In this document: positions 53,481 to 61,122 of the stretch, in pieces
Layout: every line of letters begins with the position of its first letter
How positions within the stretch are numbered: the first letter of the stretch is position 1
Source of the DNA: Alcanivorax nanhaiticus
GTDB lineage: Bacteria; Pseudomonadota; Gammaproteobacteria; Pseudomonadales; Alcanivoracaceae
Length of the DNA: 64,000 nt
Assembly (NCBI RefSeq): GCF_000756665.1
Contig: NZ_ARXV01000012.1
Coordinates: 53,482-117,481, forward strand
Direction of reading: 5' to 3'
Notes under the pieces: generated by a model
What the model was told of the DNA's origin: nothing
Databases searched by the model: none
The model's input: the letters and a program-made list of their open reading frames with translations, nothing else
Program-made: the position numbers and the translations under genes

Positions 53481-53558
53481 TTACCTCGGAGGTCACGGAG
53501 TTCACTGAGGGAAACCTTTTTCTTTCTCTGCGCTCTCGGTGACCTCTGTGGTTAACAA
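53481..53558. repeat. 9-bp-period inverted repeat between desaturase and SUKH gene
   Basis: Left arm 53481-53510 (units like CGGAGGTCA, CGGAGTTCA) and right arm 53523-53558 (CTCGGTGAC, CTCTGTGGT). Starts 8 bp after the desaturase stop. Related to the row at 39267-39296. Confidence 0.75.
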
Positions 53559-53567
53559 GGTTTTTAT

Positions 53568-53975
53568 ATGGAAGACGTGATCGAACTGCTGCGCGAACGC
53601 CACCAAGGTGGTTTGGTGGCACTGGAATTACCCGACGAAGACCGCCTGGTAGAAATAGAGGAACAACTTCTGATCCCGTTACCCGGTGATTACAAGGAGT
53701 TCCTGCTCAACGCCAGCGACATCCTCTGCGGCAGTCTGGAACCCGCCACAGTAATGGATGACTACGCCCACAACTTTCTCCCGGAAATGGCCGCCAACGC
53801 CTGGGACCAAGGCATGCCCCGCTACCTGATTCCGGTCTGCGAAGCGCCCAACGGCATCTACGCCATGTCTCAGGAAGGCGCAGTGTTGCTTTGGGTGCCT
53901 GGCGCAGGCATTAGCGAGGAGGAAGAGTGGGGGAGTATTTGGCAGTGGGCGCGGGAAGTCTGGCTGGAAAGTTAG
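53568..53975 (+). CDS. SMI1/KNR4 (SUKH) family protein
   Basis: 135 residues. Core LVEIEEQLLIPLPGDYKEFLLNASDILCGSLEP matches the SUKH N-terminal pattern (EIExxLgi.LPxxYxxFL..), with the later ISEEEEWGSIWQWAREVWLE. Many SUKH proteins are immunity proteins of contact-dependent toxins, but no toxin gene is near, so the role is open. Its stop is followed at once by heptad repeats. Confidence 0.8.
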   Translation: MEDVIELLRERHQGGLVALELPDEDRLVEIEEQLLIPLPGDYKEFLLNASDILCGSLEPATVMDDYAHNFLPEMAANAWDQGMPRYLIPVCEAPNGIYAMSQEGAVLLWVPGAGISEEEEWGSIWQWAREVWLES

Positions 53976-54186
53976 TTAACAGTGAATAGTGAACAGTGAA
54001 CAGCGGCGCGATAGCGCGTTGTTGGTACTTAAACGCATGAGGCCGCGCCCGGATTTCGGGCGCGGCCTCATGCGTTTAAAAAAGGAACAAACCTGATAAT
54101 AACTTGACAAGGTGTGCCGGTCGGGCAGCCTTCACTGTTCACTGTTCACTGTTCACTGTTCACTGTTCACTGTTCACTGTTCACTG
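53976..54186. repeat. Heptad inverted-repeat locus I (TTCACTG x8) with central hairpin
   Basis: Left row 53976-54003 starts directly after the SUKH stop (TTAACAG, TGAATAG, then TGAACAG twice). Right row 54131-54186 is eight uninterrupted TTCACTG copies; the last copy includes the trmY stop codon (54181-54183). Between them lies a perfect 23-bp-stem hairpin, 54029-54079, and a short unlabelled stretch. The intergenic space of this convergent pair is thus almost wholly palindromic. Confidence 0.93.
54029..54079. terminator. 23-bp perfect hairpin between convergent genes
   Basis: Arms 54029-54051 and 54057-54079 with a 5-nt loop; stem begins TTAAACGCATGAGGCC. It can act in both directions, although the T run is short. 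Confidence 0.75.
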
Positions 54187-54783
54187 CCCCGCCAAATCAA
54201 GCTCATTATTAATCAACACCACACACTGCGACGCAAACAGCATGGTCGGCCCCAGGCTGATCTTCTCGGTGCCCAGCCGCTTCAGGCTGTTGAAGCTCTT
54301 CTTCGGCATGGGAATGTGATCGGTAAGCAGGAAGCAGGGCTTATCGGCAAAAGCCAGCTCGCGAATGCTCTCGCCCTTCGGGTCCATCATGTACAGCTGA
54401 TGGCCATCCTCGGCCAGCTCCTTCACCAGCTTTTCAAAGCTCAGCGTACGCACGCTGATGCCACTCTCCACCGCCTTCATCTGCTCCTTGCCCATCCCCG
54501 CAGAAGCATCCAGCGCCCGCACCACCTTGGCCAGCAACGCCTGCTCATGAAACCCACCAATATCCCGCATCTCCGCGGCTGCGAAGGTGATGGTGCGCGA
54601 ATAATCCTGGGTGCTCTCCAGTACCAGATGCACCACCACATCCTCCCGGTGAGACTGCGCCACAAAGATCGCATTCATCAGGGTATGCGCCAGGATCTCG
54701 CTATGGGCATCACCACCCACATTGGCCAGCAGGGTCTGGCTGTTGGTAGAGGCCGCACGGGCGCGGAGGACGAAGGTACGCAT
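54181..54783 (-). CDS. trmY: TrmY-family tRNA pseudouridine(54) N1-methyltransferase
   Basis: 200 residues. Matches the SPOUT-type TrmY family (COG1901): start MRTFVLRARAASTN, middle VHLVLESTQDYSRTITFAAAE, and C-terminal knot LLTDHIPMP...ISLGPTMLFASQCVVLINNELD. The archaeal enzyme makes m1-pseudouridine 54 in tRNA; bacterial members are rarer and less studied. Convergent with the SUKH gene; its TGA stop is part of the TTCACTG repeat row. Confidence 0.82.
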   Translation of the reverse strand: MRTFVLRARAASTNSQTLLANVGGDAHSEILAHTLMNAIFVAQSHREDVVVHLVLESTQDYSRTITFAAAEMRDIGGFHEQALLAKVVRALDASAGMGKEQMKAVESGISVRTLSFEKLVKELAEDGHQLYMMDPKGESIRELAFADKPCFLLTDHIPMPKKSFNSLKRLGTEKISLGPTMLFASQCVVLINNELDLAGQ

Positions 54784-55155
54784 TAGCTAGGGCTCTGGAG
54801 AATGTGGGGAGGATTGTACATCAGACGATCGCCAGGCATGGATACATGGCGATGAAGTGAAAGCCGTGCCCGTTTTCAACGGAACCTTCCTCATAACTCT
54901 GGGAGTGAAAAGCCAACTCATTGATTTCAATTGCATTTCGAATGACTGAAAACGGGATAGCAGGAAAGGAGTTCAAAGGAACGTTCCTATGAACTCCGTG
55001 TAAGACATTGGCTATTTCACTCTAACTGATTGATATGAGAGTATTTTGATAGGTTGAGCGGGGAGGGGCGCTCGGAGTTATACGGAACCGGGTTGTTAGG
55101 AGCGTTCTAATTAATTCGTTGTCATGCAATACACTAAATATACCAAGGGGTAGGA
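54784..55155. other. 372-bp interval with a possible decayed gene fragment
   Basis: No intact gene. On the minus strand, 54821-55021, a 67-codon stop-free frame ends in TGA and reads as plausible protein (includes NVLHGVHRNVPLNSFPAIPF and VENGHGFHFIAMYP), but it has no usable start codon and is preceded by TAG. It may be the C-terminal remnant of a gene. The interval marks the entry into the lower-GC accessory stretch. Confidence 0.4.
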
Positions 55156-55731
55156 ATGAGTAACTCAGAAGCAAAGTTGCACTTATCTTTAGAAGAGGGG
55201 GTCTTTGAAATTTCAGGCTCCGAATTATTTGTGTCACAGCAAATCGAAAACTTTAAAGACATTATCTTGGAGGCTCTACAAAGCAAGAATAAGCCCTCAC
55301 AAGATCTGCCGCGACATAATGATGACTTTGTGCCTCCTCCTCCCGCTGAACCTCTAGCCCCTGGCGAGAAGTCAGAGCACGGTTTTGACAACAAGTCATT
55401 CCCTAGAGTGCTGCATATCGAAGATAAGGATGTGAAGATCATCAAGAGAATGCCCGGTACAAACAATGCTAAGAAATCGGTAAACACGGCATTAGCATAT
55501 CTTTGGGGAAAAAGGTCTGTTGGGGTGGAAGGTGTATCATTTCAAGAAATCCGCGATCTTTGTGAGCAGCAAGGGTGTTTAGACTCAAAGAATTTTTCTG
55601 CCACGCTACAGGGTGCGCGTGAATACTTAATTATAGATGGTAAAAAGGGATCCTCTTCCAAGACCTGCAAGCTAACTTTGCCTGGAGTTGAGCGTGCCGA
55701 AGAATTGCTGGAAGATTTAAATGGAGAATAA
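55156..55731 (+). CDS. Hypothetical protein A of an AT-rich two-gene pair
   Basis: 191 residues. GC content is visibly below that of the surrounding genes. Residues ~1-45 form a compact N-terminal domain (FEISGSELFVSQQIENFKDI); residues ~57-75 are Pro-rich (FVPPPPAEPLAPGEKSEHG), and the rest (ALAYLWGKRSVGVEGVSFQE ... CKLTLPGVERAEELLEDL) looks like a winged-helix segment. No family recognised. The end overlaps the next gene by 11 bp, so both are translated together. Confidence 0.65.
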   Translation: MSNSEAKLHLSLEEGVFEISGSELFVSQQIENFKDIILEALQSKNKPSQDLPRHNDDFVPPPPAEPLAPGEKSEHGFDNKSFPRVLHIEDKDVKIIKRMPGTNNAKKSVNTALAYLWGKRSVGVEGVSFQEIRDLCEQQGCLDSKNFSATLQGAREYLIIDGKKGSSSKTCKLTLPGVERAEELLEDLNGE

Positions 55732-56479
55732 AGTACGAAATATAATCGAGTCGGCGTCCGATAAAGCACTATCAGACCTCATTATAGACTCGTACAAAGA
55801 AGTGGAAAGAAATTATTTTATTAAGTCTTGGAAAACAAGTGAATTAGACGCCGGACATTTTGTAGAGTCTGTTCGCCGGCTAATAGAGTTAAAGCTATTC
55901 GGAAAGTACACAGCTATTAGTAAAGGTTTGCCAGCTTTTAATGATAAAACAATGCTGAGTTACGTTAATTCTCAAGGAGATGACTCGTATCGTATCCATA
56001 TCCCGAGAGCCTTGTTAACAGTTTATGGAATTAGGAACAAGCGTGGTGTTGGCCATATTTCTACCGTCAGCCCTAACCATCTAGACGCAACATTTATTGT
56101 TTCGACAGTCAAATGGGTTTTGGCTGAACTTATTCGTCTGAACTCTTCATATAAACCTGAAGAGACATCAAAGATAGTCGATCACATCGTAGAAAGGAAT
56201 GTCGAGGGGATTTGGGAAGAAGCTGATATTACTAGGGTCTTGGCGGAAGGGCTCTCTATTAAAGAGCAAGTAATATTCTTGTTATATGCAACTGAAGAGG
56301 TTTTTGACAAAAAGCTTTTGGAAATTATCGAGTATAAAAACCAAGCTTACTTTAAGCGAACTCTAAAGCAGCTTCATGCTGGCCGGTTTATAGAATACAG
56401 AGGTACAGGCGAATGTATTATTTCTCCTAAGGGGATTGCGTACGCTGAGGATCTCATTTTAAACAAGGTAAATGCATAA
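55721..56479 (+). CDS. Hypothetical protein B of the AT-rich pair, HEPN-like
   Basis: 252 residues. The N-terminal half is helical, with the segment RNKRGVGHIS at residues 105-114, an R-x6-H arrangement like the RNase motif of HEPN proteins. It is followed by a long helix (DATFIVSTVKWVLAELIRL), a layout reminiscent of abortive-infection C-terminal domains. The C-terminal ~75 residues (LYATEEVFDKKLLEIIEYK ... CIISPKGIAYAEDLI) look like a winged helix. It overlaps gene A. A toxin or defence role is plausible but unproven. Confidence 0.6.
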   Translation: MENKVRNIIESASDKALSDLIIDSYKEVERNYFIKSWKTSELDAGHFVESVRRLIELKLFGKYTAISKGLPAFNDKTMLSYVNSQGDDSYRIHIPRALLTVYGIRNKRGVGHISTVSPNHLDATFIVSTVKWVLAELIRLNSSYKPEETSKIVDHIVERNVEGIWEEADITRVLAEGLSIKEQVIFLLYATEEVFDKKLLEIIEYKNQAYFKRTLKQLHAGRFIEYRGTGECIISPKGIAYAEDLILNKVNA

Positions 56480-56507
56480 CAGAGCACTGCTGTCGCAGAA
56501 AGGAGCT

Positions 56508-56606
56508 ACGGGGGTCAGACCTCACATTTCCCACAAAAATTGAATCAGGTCTTTCCCCGTGAACTTAAGGGCAACATTCAAGACCTGACCCCAAGTTTGC
56601 GAGGGG
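56508..56606. repeat. GGGGTCAG inverted repeat, copy 1
   Basis: GGGGTCAGACCT at 56511-56522, then TCAGGTCTTTCCCCGTG (from 56544) and the inverted CAAGACCTGACCCCAAG (56579-56595). Related copies at 57184, 57815 and 59221. Lies between the AT-rich pair and the next small gene. Confidence 0.8.
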
Positions 56607-56678
56607 GGATATGATAGGCCAGCCCCATACTGCTTGTTGTGCCTCCAAATCGGTTGGCGAGCCTAGGTGTTGTAGATC

Positions 56679-57173
56679 ATGTCGAGAATAAAACTAAAAA
56701 CATCACCATATATAGCAAATCCTAATAGATTGGCTGACCTAATTGCAGCCATTCAAGTGCTTGGGACGTATCGCTTTGCAAGCCGGAGCCTAGAAAAATG
56801 GGAAAAACGTCTAGGGCGGACACCAGTATCTGCTCCAAATTGGGAAACAGTCTTTAAACAGCATCCGGAATTTTTCACAACGCAAAGAGAAAATATCTCG
56901 GTGGTCTGGCGTCGCAGCCGCGAGCGCAACTATGATACATACACACGAAAATTGCTTCCTCGTGAAGAGGTAATTCGACTTGCTGAAGATGAGAAGAAAA
57001 CGGGGAAGAAGCGATTGTCACGACCTCCTCTAGCTCCTTCTGAAGTTACGAAGCTAGTGGAAATAGCAATCAGCCTCCACGAGCGGGAAATCAAGCATGC
57101 ACAGGAAAGGCGCTGGTGGATTACCGCTGTAGTTGCTGTGGCGAGCTTGATAATCGCGGTGGCAGGGACGTAA
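56679..57173 (+). CDS. Small protein with C-terminal membrane helix, conserved-looking
   Basis: 164 residues. The N-terminal globular part begins NRLADLIAAIQVLGTYRFAS and contains LVEIAISLHEREIKHAQERR before a single C-terminal helix (WWITAVVAVASLIIAVAG). The pattern 'RLADxIAAIQxxGTYxF ... FKxHPEFF ... VWRR' recalls a widespread family of uncharacterised bacterial proteins I have seen in other genomes. Tail-anchored orientation likely. A stand-alone unit between two GGGGTCAG repeats. Confidence 0.65.
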   Translation: MSRIKLKTSPYIANPNRLADLIAAIQVLGTYRFASRSLEKWEKRLGRTPVSAPNWETVFKQHPEFFTTQRENISVVWRRSRERNYDTYTRKLLPREEVIRLAEDEKKTGKKRLSRPPLAPSEVTKLVEIAISLHEREIKHAQERRWWITAVVAVASLIIAVAGT

Positions 57174-57183
57174 ATATCTTTGC

Positions 57184-57251
57184 GATTCGGGGTCAGGTCT
57201 TGCCCCGTGCTCAAGATAGCAAAAGGCAAGATCTGACCCCAAGGTTGCAAG
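57184..57251. repeat. GGGGTCAG inverted repeat, copy 2
   Basis: GATTCGGGGTCAGGTCTTG (57184-57202) and the inverted AAGGCAAGATCTGACCCC (57223-57240), closing around GCCCCGTGCTCAAGATAGC. The best-preserved copy of the element. Confidence 0.88.
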
Positions 57252-57351
57252 TGTAGTTCCCCCACTTTAGTGGGCACCTTCTCCTAACCAGAAGATCTGT
57301 AACCACAACTGGCTATGCTGGAATTTATAAATTAATCAAGAGCAGAAAAAG

Positions 57352-57789
57352 ATGAGAGTTATTTTTATTTTCCTCGCAATTTTCTTTACTGGGTGCGCCT
57401 CCACTACCGTTTCAGACGCCGAGCTAATGGCCATGGGTAGTGAGCAGTATTCCGGCGCATACGTGGTGACCCGAGTCGCTTCATATGGTGCTCTTTCAGA
57501 TGTGCTGTCGATCTCTCTGGGGGAGTTGACTGGGCGATCCTCTCGGGCCGAACCCATGCTTAGGGATCTGGAGAATGCCAAACAGAACGGTTTAACAAAC
57601 GTAGTAATTGGCGGGAATAACCCGTCGCTCACGGCTCGCGCCGTTCGCGATGCCTTAGCCCTGGCTGAGCCAGCGGCGCTTCAGGGGGTTACTATTATGG
57701 TAGTAGCGGATGAAAAATATCACGATTTGATCGCTCCCGAAGCAGAGCAGGCTGGTATTCAGCTGGTACTGAAGCCGATGGAAAACTGA
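57352..57789 (+). CDS. Small lipoprotein
   Basis: 145 residues. Lipoprotein signal MRVIFIFLAIFFTGC with the lipidated Cys at 15. The mature part is a small alpha/beta domain (NGLTNVVIGGNNPSLTARAV ... AALQGVTIMVVADEKYHDLI). No family recognised. A single-gene unit between repeat copies 2 and 3. Confidence 0.7.
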   Translation: MRVIFIFLAIFFTGCASTTVSDAELMAMGSEQYSGAYVVTRVASYGALSDVLSISLGELTGRSSRAEPMLRDLENAKQNGLTNVVIGGNNPSLTARAVRDALALAEPAALQGVTIMVVADEKYHDLIAPEAEQAGIQLVLKPMEN

Positions 57790-57814
57790 GCAGGTACTCG
57801 CTAGATTTACAGGG

Positions 57815-57868
57815 TCGTGATTCGGGGCCAGGTCTGCCACGAGCCCGGATGGGAAAAGGGGCCCCAAA
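57815..57868. repeat. GGGGTCAG-type repeat, copy 3 (degenerate)
   Basis: GTGATTCGGGGCCAGGTCTG (57817-57836) followed by GAAAAGGGGCCCC; the right arm has decayed. Still recognisable by the GATTCGGGG and CAGGTCT parts. Confidence 0.6.
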
Positions 57869-57891
57869 AAAATATCAATACAGGGGCAGCC

Positions 57892-58857
57892 ATGTTTAAC
57901 ACAGAAAGGGTTAGAACCAAAACAGGCACAGACGCCTTTGCGGGGAGGGTCTTGTGGAGCCCGAGCAAGTCGATTTGGTTCCTGTTCCATTTTCTGACTT
58001 TGATCTTGGTCGCTCCCTTTGTTGCCTCTGTTTCATCTATTGCCATATTTATTGTGCTAACCGCTGTGACATTATGCTTTGGTCATTCACTCGGGATGCA
58101 CAGGCTTTTGATCCACCGGTCTTACGAATGCCCAAAGTGGATGGAGTACCTGTTTGTATATCTGGGAACTCTGGTTGGTATGGCGGGCCCCATCGGGATG
58201 ATGCGACAGCATGACCTGAGAGATTGGGCACAGCGTCAAACGCGCTGCCATGATTATTTGCTGCACGGTTCCAGCATGATTAAAGATGGCTGGTGGCAAC
58301 TCAATTGTGATCTGAGGCTGGACAATCCCCCAGAGTTTTGTATTGAAGAAAGTGTTACGTCCGATCCATTCTATCGGTTTATCGAAAAGACATGGATGTG
58401 GCAACAGCTAGTGCTTGCGGTGCCACTTTATTGGATTGGAGGCTTAAGCTGGCTGGTATGGGGGATTTCCGTTCGCATAGTCGTCTCAGTGGGCGGGCAT
58501 TGGTTCATCGGATACTTTGCACACAACCATGGAGAGCGCACTTGGCGGGTTGATGGTGCTGCTGTACAGGGCCACAACATTCGCCTGGCCGGGTTAATCT
58601 CTATGGGTGAAGCATGGCACAACAATCATCATGCGTACCCTAGATCGGCGATGCTAGGTCTATATACCGATGAGCCAGATCCGGGGTGGTGGGTTCTGAA
58701 TGCGTTATACAACTTGGGTATTGTTAAAAATATCCGTTTGCCAAGCCATCTCCCCCCGCGACCCGAACTGGTTTCTGAGAGAGGAGATATAGATGGGCGG
58801 ATTGAGCGGGGCTTGGAAGATTGCCAGATTGCCACGTTTATTCGAGGGAAGGGGTAA
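57892..58857 (+). CDS. Fatty acid desaturase (acyl-CoA/acyl-lipid type)
   Basis: 321 residues from the ATG at 57892. Membrane helices around residues 30-70 and 175-210. Histidine box 1 in GHSLGMHRLLIH (~63) and box 3 in GEAWHNNHHAYP (~244) are canonical. The second box, normally HRxHH, is replaced by MMRQHDLRDWAQRQTRCHDYLLHG, a variant seen in a subgroup of desaturase-like proteins. Likely inserts a double bond into an acyl chain at the membrane; position and substrate unknown. The gene is flanked by repeat copies 3 and 4. Confidence 0.82.
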   Translation: MFNTERVRTKTGTDAFAGRVLWSPSKSIWFLFHFLTLILVAPFVASVSSIAIFIVLTAVTLCFGHSLGMHRLLIHRSYECPKWMEYLFVYLGTLVGMAGPIGMMRQHDLRDWAQRQTRCHDYLLHGSSMIKDGWWQLNCDLRLDNPPEFCIEESVTSDPFYRFIEKTWMWQQLVLAVPLYWIGGLSWLVWGISVRIVVSVGGHWFIGYFAHNHGERTWRVDGAAVQGHNIRLAGLISMGEAWHNNHHAYPRSAMLGLYTDEPDPGWWVLNALYNLGIVKNIRLPSHLPPRPELVSERGDIDGRIERGLEDCQIATFIRGKG

Positions 58858-58917
58858 GGCAGCCTGTATGGTACAAAGGCATGATTTCGGGTGGGTTAGC
58901 GTTCTGTGGGAGGTCTT

Positions 58918-59154
58918 GTGGCATTTTCTGATGCAGAAAAAGAAGTGCTCTTATCGGTCAAGGGCGTTGGTCCGACTGTCCTGAAAAGGTTTGAGGAAGT
59001 GGGTATCGATACGCTTTCTGAGTTGGCGACTTATCAGGCGGAGGATATAGCGGACATGGTTGCTTCAATGCTGAGGACAACCTGCTGGAAAAATAGCCCA
59101 CAAGCAAAGGCTGCTATTGAGGCAGCAATTTCTCGAGCAAAAGAAGGGCGTTAA
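58918..59154 (+). CDS. Helix-hairpin-helix small protein
   Basis: 78 residues from a GTG after GGGAGG. A helix-hairpin-helix-like repeat (SVKGVGPTVLKRFEEVGIDT) followed by LSELATYQAEDIADMVASML and a Cys-containing helix. Resembles small 'helix-hairpin-helix domain' proteins of the pathogenicity-locus type. Probably nucleic-acid- or protein-binding. It follows the desaturase gene by 60 bp. Confidence 0.7.
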   Translation: MAFSDAEKEVLLSVKGVGPTVLKRFEEVGIDTLSELATYQAEDIADMVASMLRTTCWKNSPQAKAAIEAAISRAKEGR

Positions 59155-59220
59155 AGAAATATTTGTAAAAAAGGAGCTGGATTTCCCTTCTTCCATTGGA
59201 AAATCCTAGATATAGCGAAC

Positions 59221-59283
59221 ATTTGGATCTGGTCTTGAACCCATGACCAGGAAGGCAAAAGGCGAGACCTGACGCCAATATTC
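59221..59283. repeat. GGGGTCAG-type repeat, copy 4
   Basis: ATTTGGATCTGGTCTTGAAC (59221-59240) and the inverted AAGGCGAGACCTGACGCC (59251-59275 region), a diverged copy of the element. Sits at the end of the accessory stretch, adjoining the minus-strand diiron gene. Confidence 0.68.
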
Positions 59284-59289
59284 CAGTGT

Positions 59290-60249
59290 TCAGCGAGGTG
59301 CTTCACTCTCGTCGGTTGGCTTCCATGTCACCTCGCCGGCCCAGCTCGGTTTTTTCGGAAGGGCCCATTGGGGAATGTGGTCGGTGAGTTTCACCATCAG
59401 GTCCACGGGTACGTGGTAATAGCGGTTACTGCGATCTGCCACCATTTTCATGTGGGCACTGACCATACGAAAGAGTGGGTTGCTGCGTCCGGCTTGGGTG
59501 CGGCCGCCGATCTTTTCGAATTTGGCCATGGCTTGATAGAGTTTTTCTTCGGGGAGGCCGGCGCGGATTACGTTATCGCGCATCTTGTTCATTAGCGGGA
59601 AGTGGACGGCGGCACCCAGAATGATTTGGGGTTTCAGGATGCGGCCCAGCATCTTTGCGGTGGCCATGTTGATCCGGCCCCTTGTGCGGCTACCGCTATA
59701 ACGCTCCATGACGGCAAAGCCGACGCCCAGATGCCGGGACTCGTCATCGTTGATTTTGGCAAAGGCCTGATGGCAGACCGGGTCCTTGACGGTGTCGAGC
59801 AGGAACTGGCACAGGGCGCCGTCCAGGGCGACTTCCAGTGCGGGGGTAACGGTGCCTAGTACGCGGTAATCCAGATCGTCGGCATAGCGTTCCATCCAGT
59901 CCACTACCAGACGAATGTTGTTGTTGGGCGGTGGCATGTTGCCGTTATCATCCAGCATGCCCCAGCGTTTCATCAGCGCCATTTCTGCGTTGGCGTGGCG
60001 TTGCTCTTCGGCATAAAAATAGGTGTAAAGCTGGCGCAAGGTCTCGGTGGGTGCGCTCTTTGCCATGGCTGCAAAACCGCGTCCACCGATGTGTTCTATC
60101 CACACCAGGTCGGCCATGAAGTCGCGGAGTTTGGGCCACTGTTCATCGGTGATCAGCTCTGCGCCCGGGGCGTCCCAGTCAATATCCTGCAGAGCCCACT
60201 GGGTAGAGCGTACCTTGCCCAGCATTCTGTCCAGATCCACAGTTGCCAT
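59290..60249 (-). CDS. Ferritin-like diiron protein
   Basis: 319 residues. Two ExxH-type motifs in four-helix-bundle context: YAEEQRHANAEMALM (~80) and INDDESRHLGVGFAV (~170), plus single Glu residues in LVWIEHIGGRGF (~50) and EVALDGALCQF, matching a carboxylate-bridged diiron site. Likely an oxygen-dependent oxidase or hydroxylase; substrate unknown. It is downstream of an SDR and a small unknown gene on the same strand; all three face a TetR gene with a palindromic operator. Confidence 0.78.
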   Translation of the reverse strand: MATVDLDRMLGKVRSTQWALQDIDWDAPGAELITDEQWPKLRDFMADLVWIEHIGGRGFAAMAKSAPTETLRQLYTYFYAEEQRHANAEMALMKRWGMLDDNGNMPPPNNNIRLVVDWMERYADDLDYRVLGTVTPALEVALDGALCQFLLDTVKDPVCHQAFAKINDDESRHLGVGFAVMERYSGSRTRGRINMATAKMLGRILKPQIILGAAVHFPLMNKMRDNVIRAGLPEEKLYQAMAKFEKIGGRTQAGRSNPLFRMVSAHMKMVADRSNRYYHVPVDLMVKLTDHIPQWALPKKPSWAGEVTWKPTDESEAPR

Positions 60250-60300
60250 GGGAAACCTCCTTGATGGCTTTAAGATTGATTCGGACGCCCAACCCGGCGA

Positions 60301-61119
60301 TCAGTGTTTGGACACCCTCTCCTGATAGGCCCGGGATGCCGGGGTATCGTGCAGTAGCCGCTCCTGGGCTCCGGCCAGTTTTTTCAGGAAACTGCCGACT
60401 TTTTCAGGGAGCACCTCTTCGATGGCCTTCACCGGTGTGAGCCAGCGGGGAACCGTGATCTCACCCTTGCAATGGAGGCAGCTGGCGACGATTTCTTCGG
60501 CCACCTCTTCCGGGCTGGCCTTGGGCACACCACGAATATTCAGTCCTGCGGCCAGTTCGGTTTGTACTGCCGAGGGCATCACGGTGGTGATGGTCACATT
60601 GGAGTCGACAATTTCCGCACGTACTGAACGGGACAGGCTGGCCACGCCAAACTTGCTGGCGGTGTACACCGCCACGCCGGGCAGGGTCATCTTGGCGGAC
60701 ATGGACGCCACGTTGACGATGTGGCCATAGTCTGCTGCCAGCATGTCGGGCAGCACCAGCCGCATGCCGCTGATCACGCCGCTCAGGTTGATGGCGATTT
60801 CACGGTGCTGGCTGTCCAGAGGCTGGTCGATAAAACGCCCAGTGCGCTGAATCCCGGCATTGTTGACCAGCAGGGCGATGGGGCCCAGGGATTTTGCCTG
60901 TTCAATAAAGTGGGTAAAGGAAGCCGGGTCGGCCACATCCACGCGCACCGCCATCGCTCCGCGACCAATGGTGTCCGCTGCTTTTTGCGCCTCGGTTTCG
61001 TCGATATCACCGACTACAACGAGGGCACCCCGATCGGCCAGTGCTTTTGCCGTGGCAAAGCCGATACCACGGGCTGCCCCGGTAACGCAGGTGACGGCGC
61101 CATTGAGTTTGATGCTCAT
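60301..61119 (-). CDS. Short-chain dehydrogenase/reductase
   Basis: 272 residues. TGAARGIGFATAKALADRG (cofactor loop), NNAGIQRTG, catalytic Ser in VNVASMSAKM and YTASKFG active site. The C-terminal extension (KAIEEVLPEKVGSFLKKLAG) is typical of lipid-type SDRs. The middle gene of the putative operon 61779-59290, so it may reduce or oxidise a fatty or steroid-like alcohol made by the diiron enzyme (inference). Confidence 0.88.
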   Translation of the reverse strand: MSIKLNGAVTCVTGAARGIGFATAKALADRGALVVVGDIDETEAQKAADTIGRGAMAVRVDVADPASFTHFIEQAKSLGPIALLVNNAGIQRTGRFIDQPLDSQHREIAINLSGVISGMRLVLPDMLAADYGHIVNVASMSAKMTLPGVAVYTASKFGVASLSRSVRAEIVDSNVTITTVMPSAVQTELAAGLNIRGVPKASPEEVAEEIVASCLHCKGEITVPRWLTPVKAIEEVLPEKVGSFLKKLAGAQERLLHDTPASRAYQERVSKH

Positions 61120-61122
61120 GGT

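Noticed and set aside
54131..54186. CRISPR or phase-variation tract inside a gene
   Set aside because: Contiguous 7-bp units outside coding sequence except for the trmY stop codon, so no frame switching would result.
55156..59280. Integron cassette array
   Set aside because: The inter-gene repeats lack the RYYYAAC/GTTRRRY ends of attC sites and no integrase is present.
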